A stretch of 30,429 bases of DNA from assembly GCA_038212325.1 (NCBI GenBank), contig JBBQUQ010000035.1:1-30429 (forward strand). Direction: 5' to 3'. Of this stretch, positions 29,539 through 30,429 are shown piece after piece. Position 1 is the stretch's first letter; every line of letters starts with the position of its first letter. The notes beneath the pieces are model-generated. The model saw only the letters and a list, made by a program, of their open reading frames with translations. It had not been told where the DNA came from and did no database searches. Both the position numbers and the translations under genes were made by a program. This DNA comes from CAIVAT01 sp038212325. Lineage in GTDB: Bacteria; Bacteroidota; Bacteroidia; Bacteroidales; FEN-979.

Positions 29539-30081
29539 CTAAAAATGCGATACGGTAGTTCGCATGAATATCCAGGGAACAACCCATCCGACGAGTGTTC
29601 CGATCACGATCCCTGCAAGCACATCACTGGGGTAATGCACCCCCAGGGCCATTCTCGAATAGGCAACCAGCATTGCCCATATGTAAACCGGTATGATGAT
29701 TTTTTTTCTTGCAAACAAAAAGGAGATCGCAGCTGCCATGGCAAATGCTTCGAGGGTATGTCCTGACGGGAACGACGAGTCGCCCCCAGAAGATAATTTT
29801 TCAATGGAGGGATAGGTGGTAAAGGGACGGTCGCGGTCGATCAGCGCCTTCAGTCCCTGTGTAACTGCCAGAACCACAAGCAAAACTGCAACCAGAACGA
29901 CAGCTTGTTTTCGCATAGGTTTCGAGTTTTTTGCCAATGCAACGACCAGCACCAGTGCAACCAGTACAATGCTGACCCAGGTCGTTGAGTCTGAAATTGC
30001 CTGCAGAATCGGCACCGAATGGCGAATGAGGTGGTTGTGCAACCAGTTCAACAGCCTGAAATCATAGCTTGAAAATTGCAA
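29539..30081 (-). CDS. PAP2-family membrane phosphatase
   Basis: A 180-residue inner-membrane protein with about five helices and the full PAP2 catalytic set: KALIDRDRP (Lys78, Arg85), FPSGH (Ser106, His108) and YSRMALGVHYPSD (Arg143, His149, Asp153). Such enzymes remove phosphate from lipid phosphates on the outer face of the inner membrane. Undecaprenyl diphosphate recycling or lipid A 1-phosphatase activity are the usual options, and the sequence does not distinguish them. The start is a TTG at 30081, because no ATG exists in frame before the first helices. It lies 11 bases after the stop of the MbnP-like gene, so the two are probably co-transcribed. Confidence 0.92.
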   Translation of the reverse strand: MQFSSYDFRLLNWLHNHLIRHSVPILQAISDSTTWVSIVLVALVLVVALAKNSKPMRKQAVVLVAVLLVVLAVTQGLKALIDRDRPFTTYPSIEKLSSGGDSSFPSGHTLEAFAMAAAISFLFARKKIIIPVYIWAMLVAYSRMALGVHYPSDVLAGIVIGTLVGWVVPWIFMRTTVSHF

Positions 30082-30092
30082 ATTCAGTGTTT

Positions 30093-30429
30093 TTATTGTT
30101 TAATGATTGAAAAAACGTTCCACCCGTTTTCTTTGGCAACCTGCATGGCGGCCTGGTTTTGCATAATGGCGCCGCCCCATTGATTATGATCATATATATT
30201 CGGGTTTTCAAACCATTGTTCAATGTTCATGGTAACCCGGAAAGCGACTTTTTCTCCCTCAGCCAGAACGAAGGATGATCCCGGCAGGCTTACGTTAAAA
30301 TCATTCGGTACAAACGCGTAGATCGAATCAACATTGAAGGTGCTTCCCTTGTAGAGTTGCCCGATTCCCAGGTGGAAATTGAACGGCATCAGAACTCCTG
30401 AGGTATCCTTCCATTTCCCGTTCATCATC
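30093..30429 (-). CDS. MbnP-like protein, C-terminal part (partial)
   Basis: At least 111 residues, open to the window edge. The ending with NIYDHNQWGGAIMQNQAA and KENGWNVF matches from memory the C-terminus of MbnP-domain proteins, periplasmic beta-sandwich proteins that bind copper or kynurenine in methanobactin-type systems and in Bacteroidetes are often next to MauG/cytochrome c peroxidase genes. The part before it (FVPNDFNVSLPGSSFVLAEG) has the beta-rich character expected. The N-terminus and signal peptide lie outside the window. It is the upstream gene of the PAP2 pair. Confidence 0.7.
   Translation of the reverse strand, partial: MMNGKWKDTSGVLMPFNFHLGIGQLYKGSTFNVDSIYAFVPNDFNVSLPGSSFVLAEGEKVAFRVTMNIEQWFENPNIYDHNQWGGAIMQNQAAMQVAKENGWNVFSIIKQ

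Overview
The window looks like chromosomal DNA of an uncultured member of the Bacteroidetes. Two secreted proteins end in type IX secretion (Por) sorting domains. Most starts lack a Shine-Dalgarno sequence, and many genes are preceded by the Bacteroidetes -7 box TAnnTTTG. A class II (B12-dependent) ribonucleotide reductase and a polysulfide/thiosulfate reductase operon suggest an anaerobic or facultatively anaerobic life. All identifications come from reading motifs; no database search was run.

Left part (1-7158): the tail of an unknown gene, an outer-membrane barrel gene divergent from a PhoB/PhoR-like two-component pair, a polyprenyl diphosphate synthase, an AT-rich gene for a secreted FG-GAP propeller protein, a COG0731-type radical SAM protein, and a small protein made of four exact 25-residue repeats. 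Middle part (7162-18061): nrdJ with GAACA/TGTTC operator-like sites upstream, an operon of a very large envelope protein (degenerate peptidase-like domain, TolB-like propeller, outer-membrane barrel) with a flavin split-barrel protein, then a metallo-beta-lactamase-fold hydrolase, a family 9 glycosyltransferase, TatD, type I asparaginase and tRNA-Ser(GGA) with a terminator.

Right-centre (18334-27271): a molybdenum/sulfur island. A ModE-like regulator, a TauE/SafE exporter and a MobB-like P-loop protein run leftward. The divergent operon encodes the polysulfide/thiosulfate reductase PsrABC, two YeeE/YedE half-transporters and an anchored rhodanese whose only cysteine is its last residue. MobA, a DUF302 protein and an OsmC protein run leftward against it. 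Together these could import sulfur compounds, reduce them with a Mo-bisPGD enzyme, help make that enzyme's cofactor and handle the products. Right end (27356-30429): a methyltransferase, a T9SS-secreted protein with a CxxCH motif, a PAP2 phosphatase and a partial MbnP-like protein.

The most striking non-coding content is a pair of related miniature inverted-repeat elements (6502-6699 and 15716-15986). They have 15-bp terminal repeats, perfect 5-bp target duplications and internal GGCT/AGCC hairpins, and the copies are inverted relative to each other. There is also a family of in-phase heptamer and octamer tandem arrays in at least seven intergenic spots, three of which overlap or touch the stop codon of a gene.
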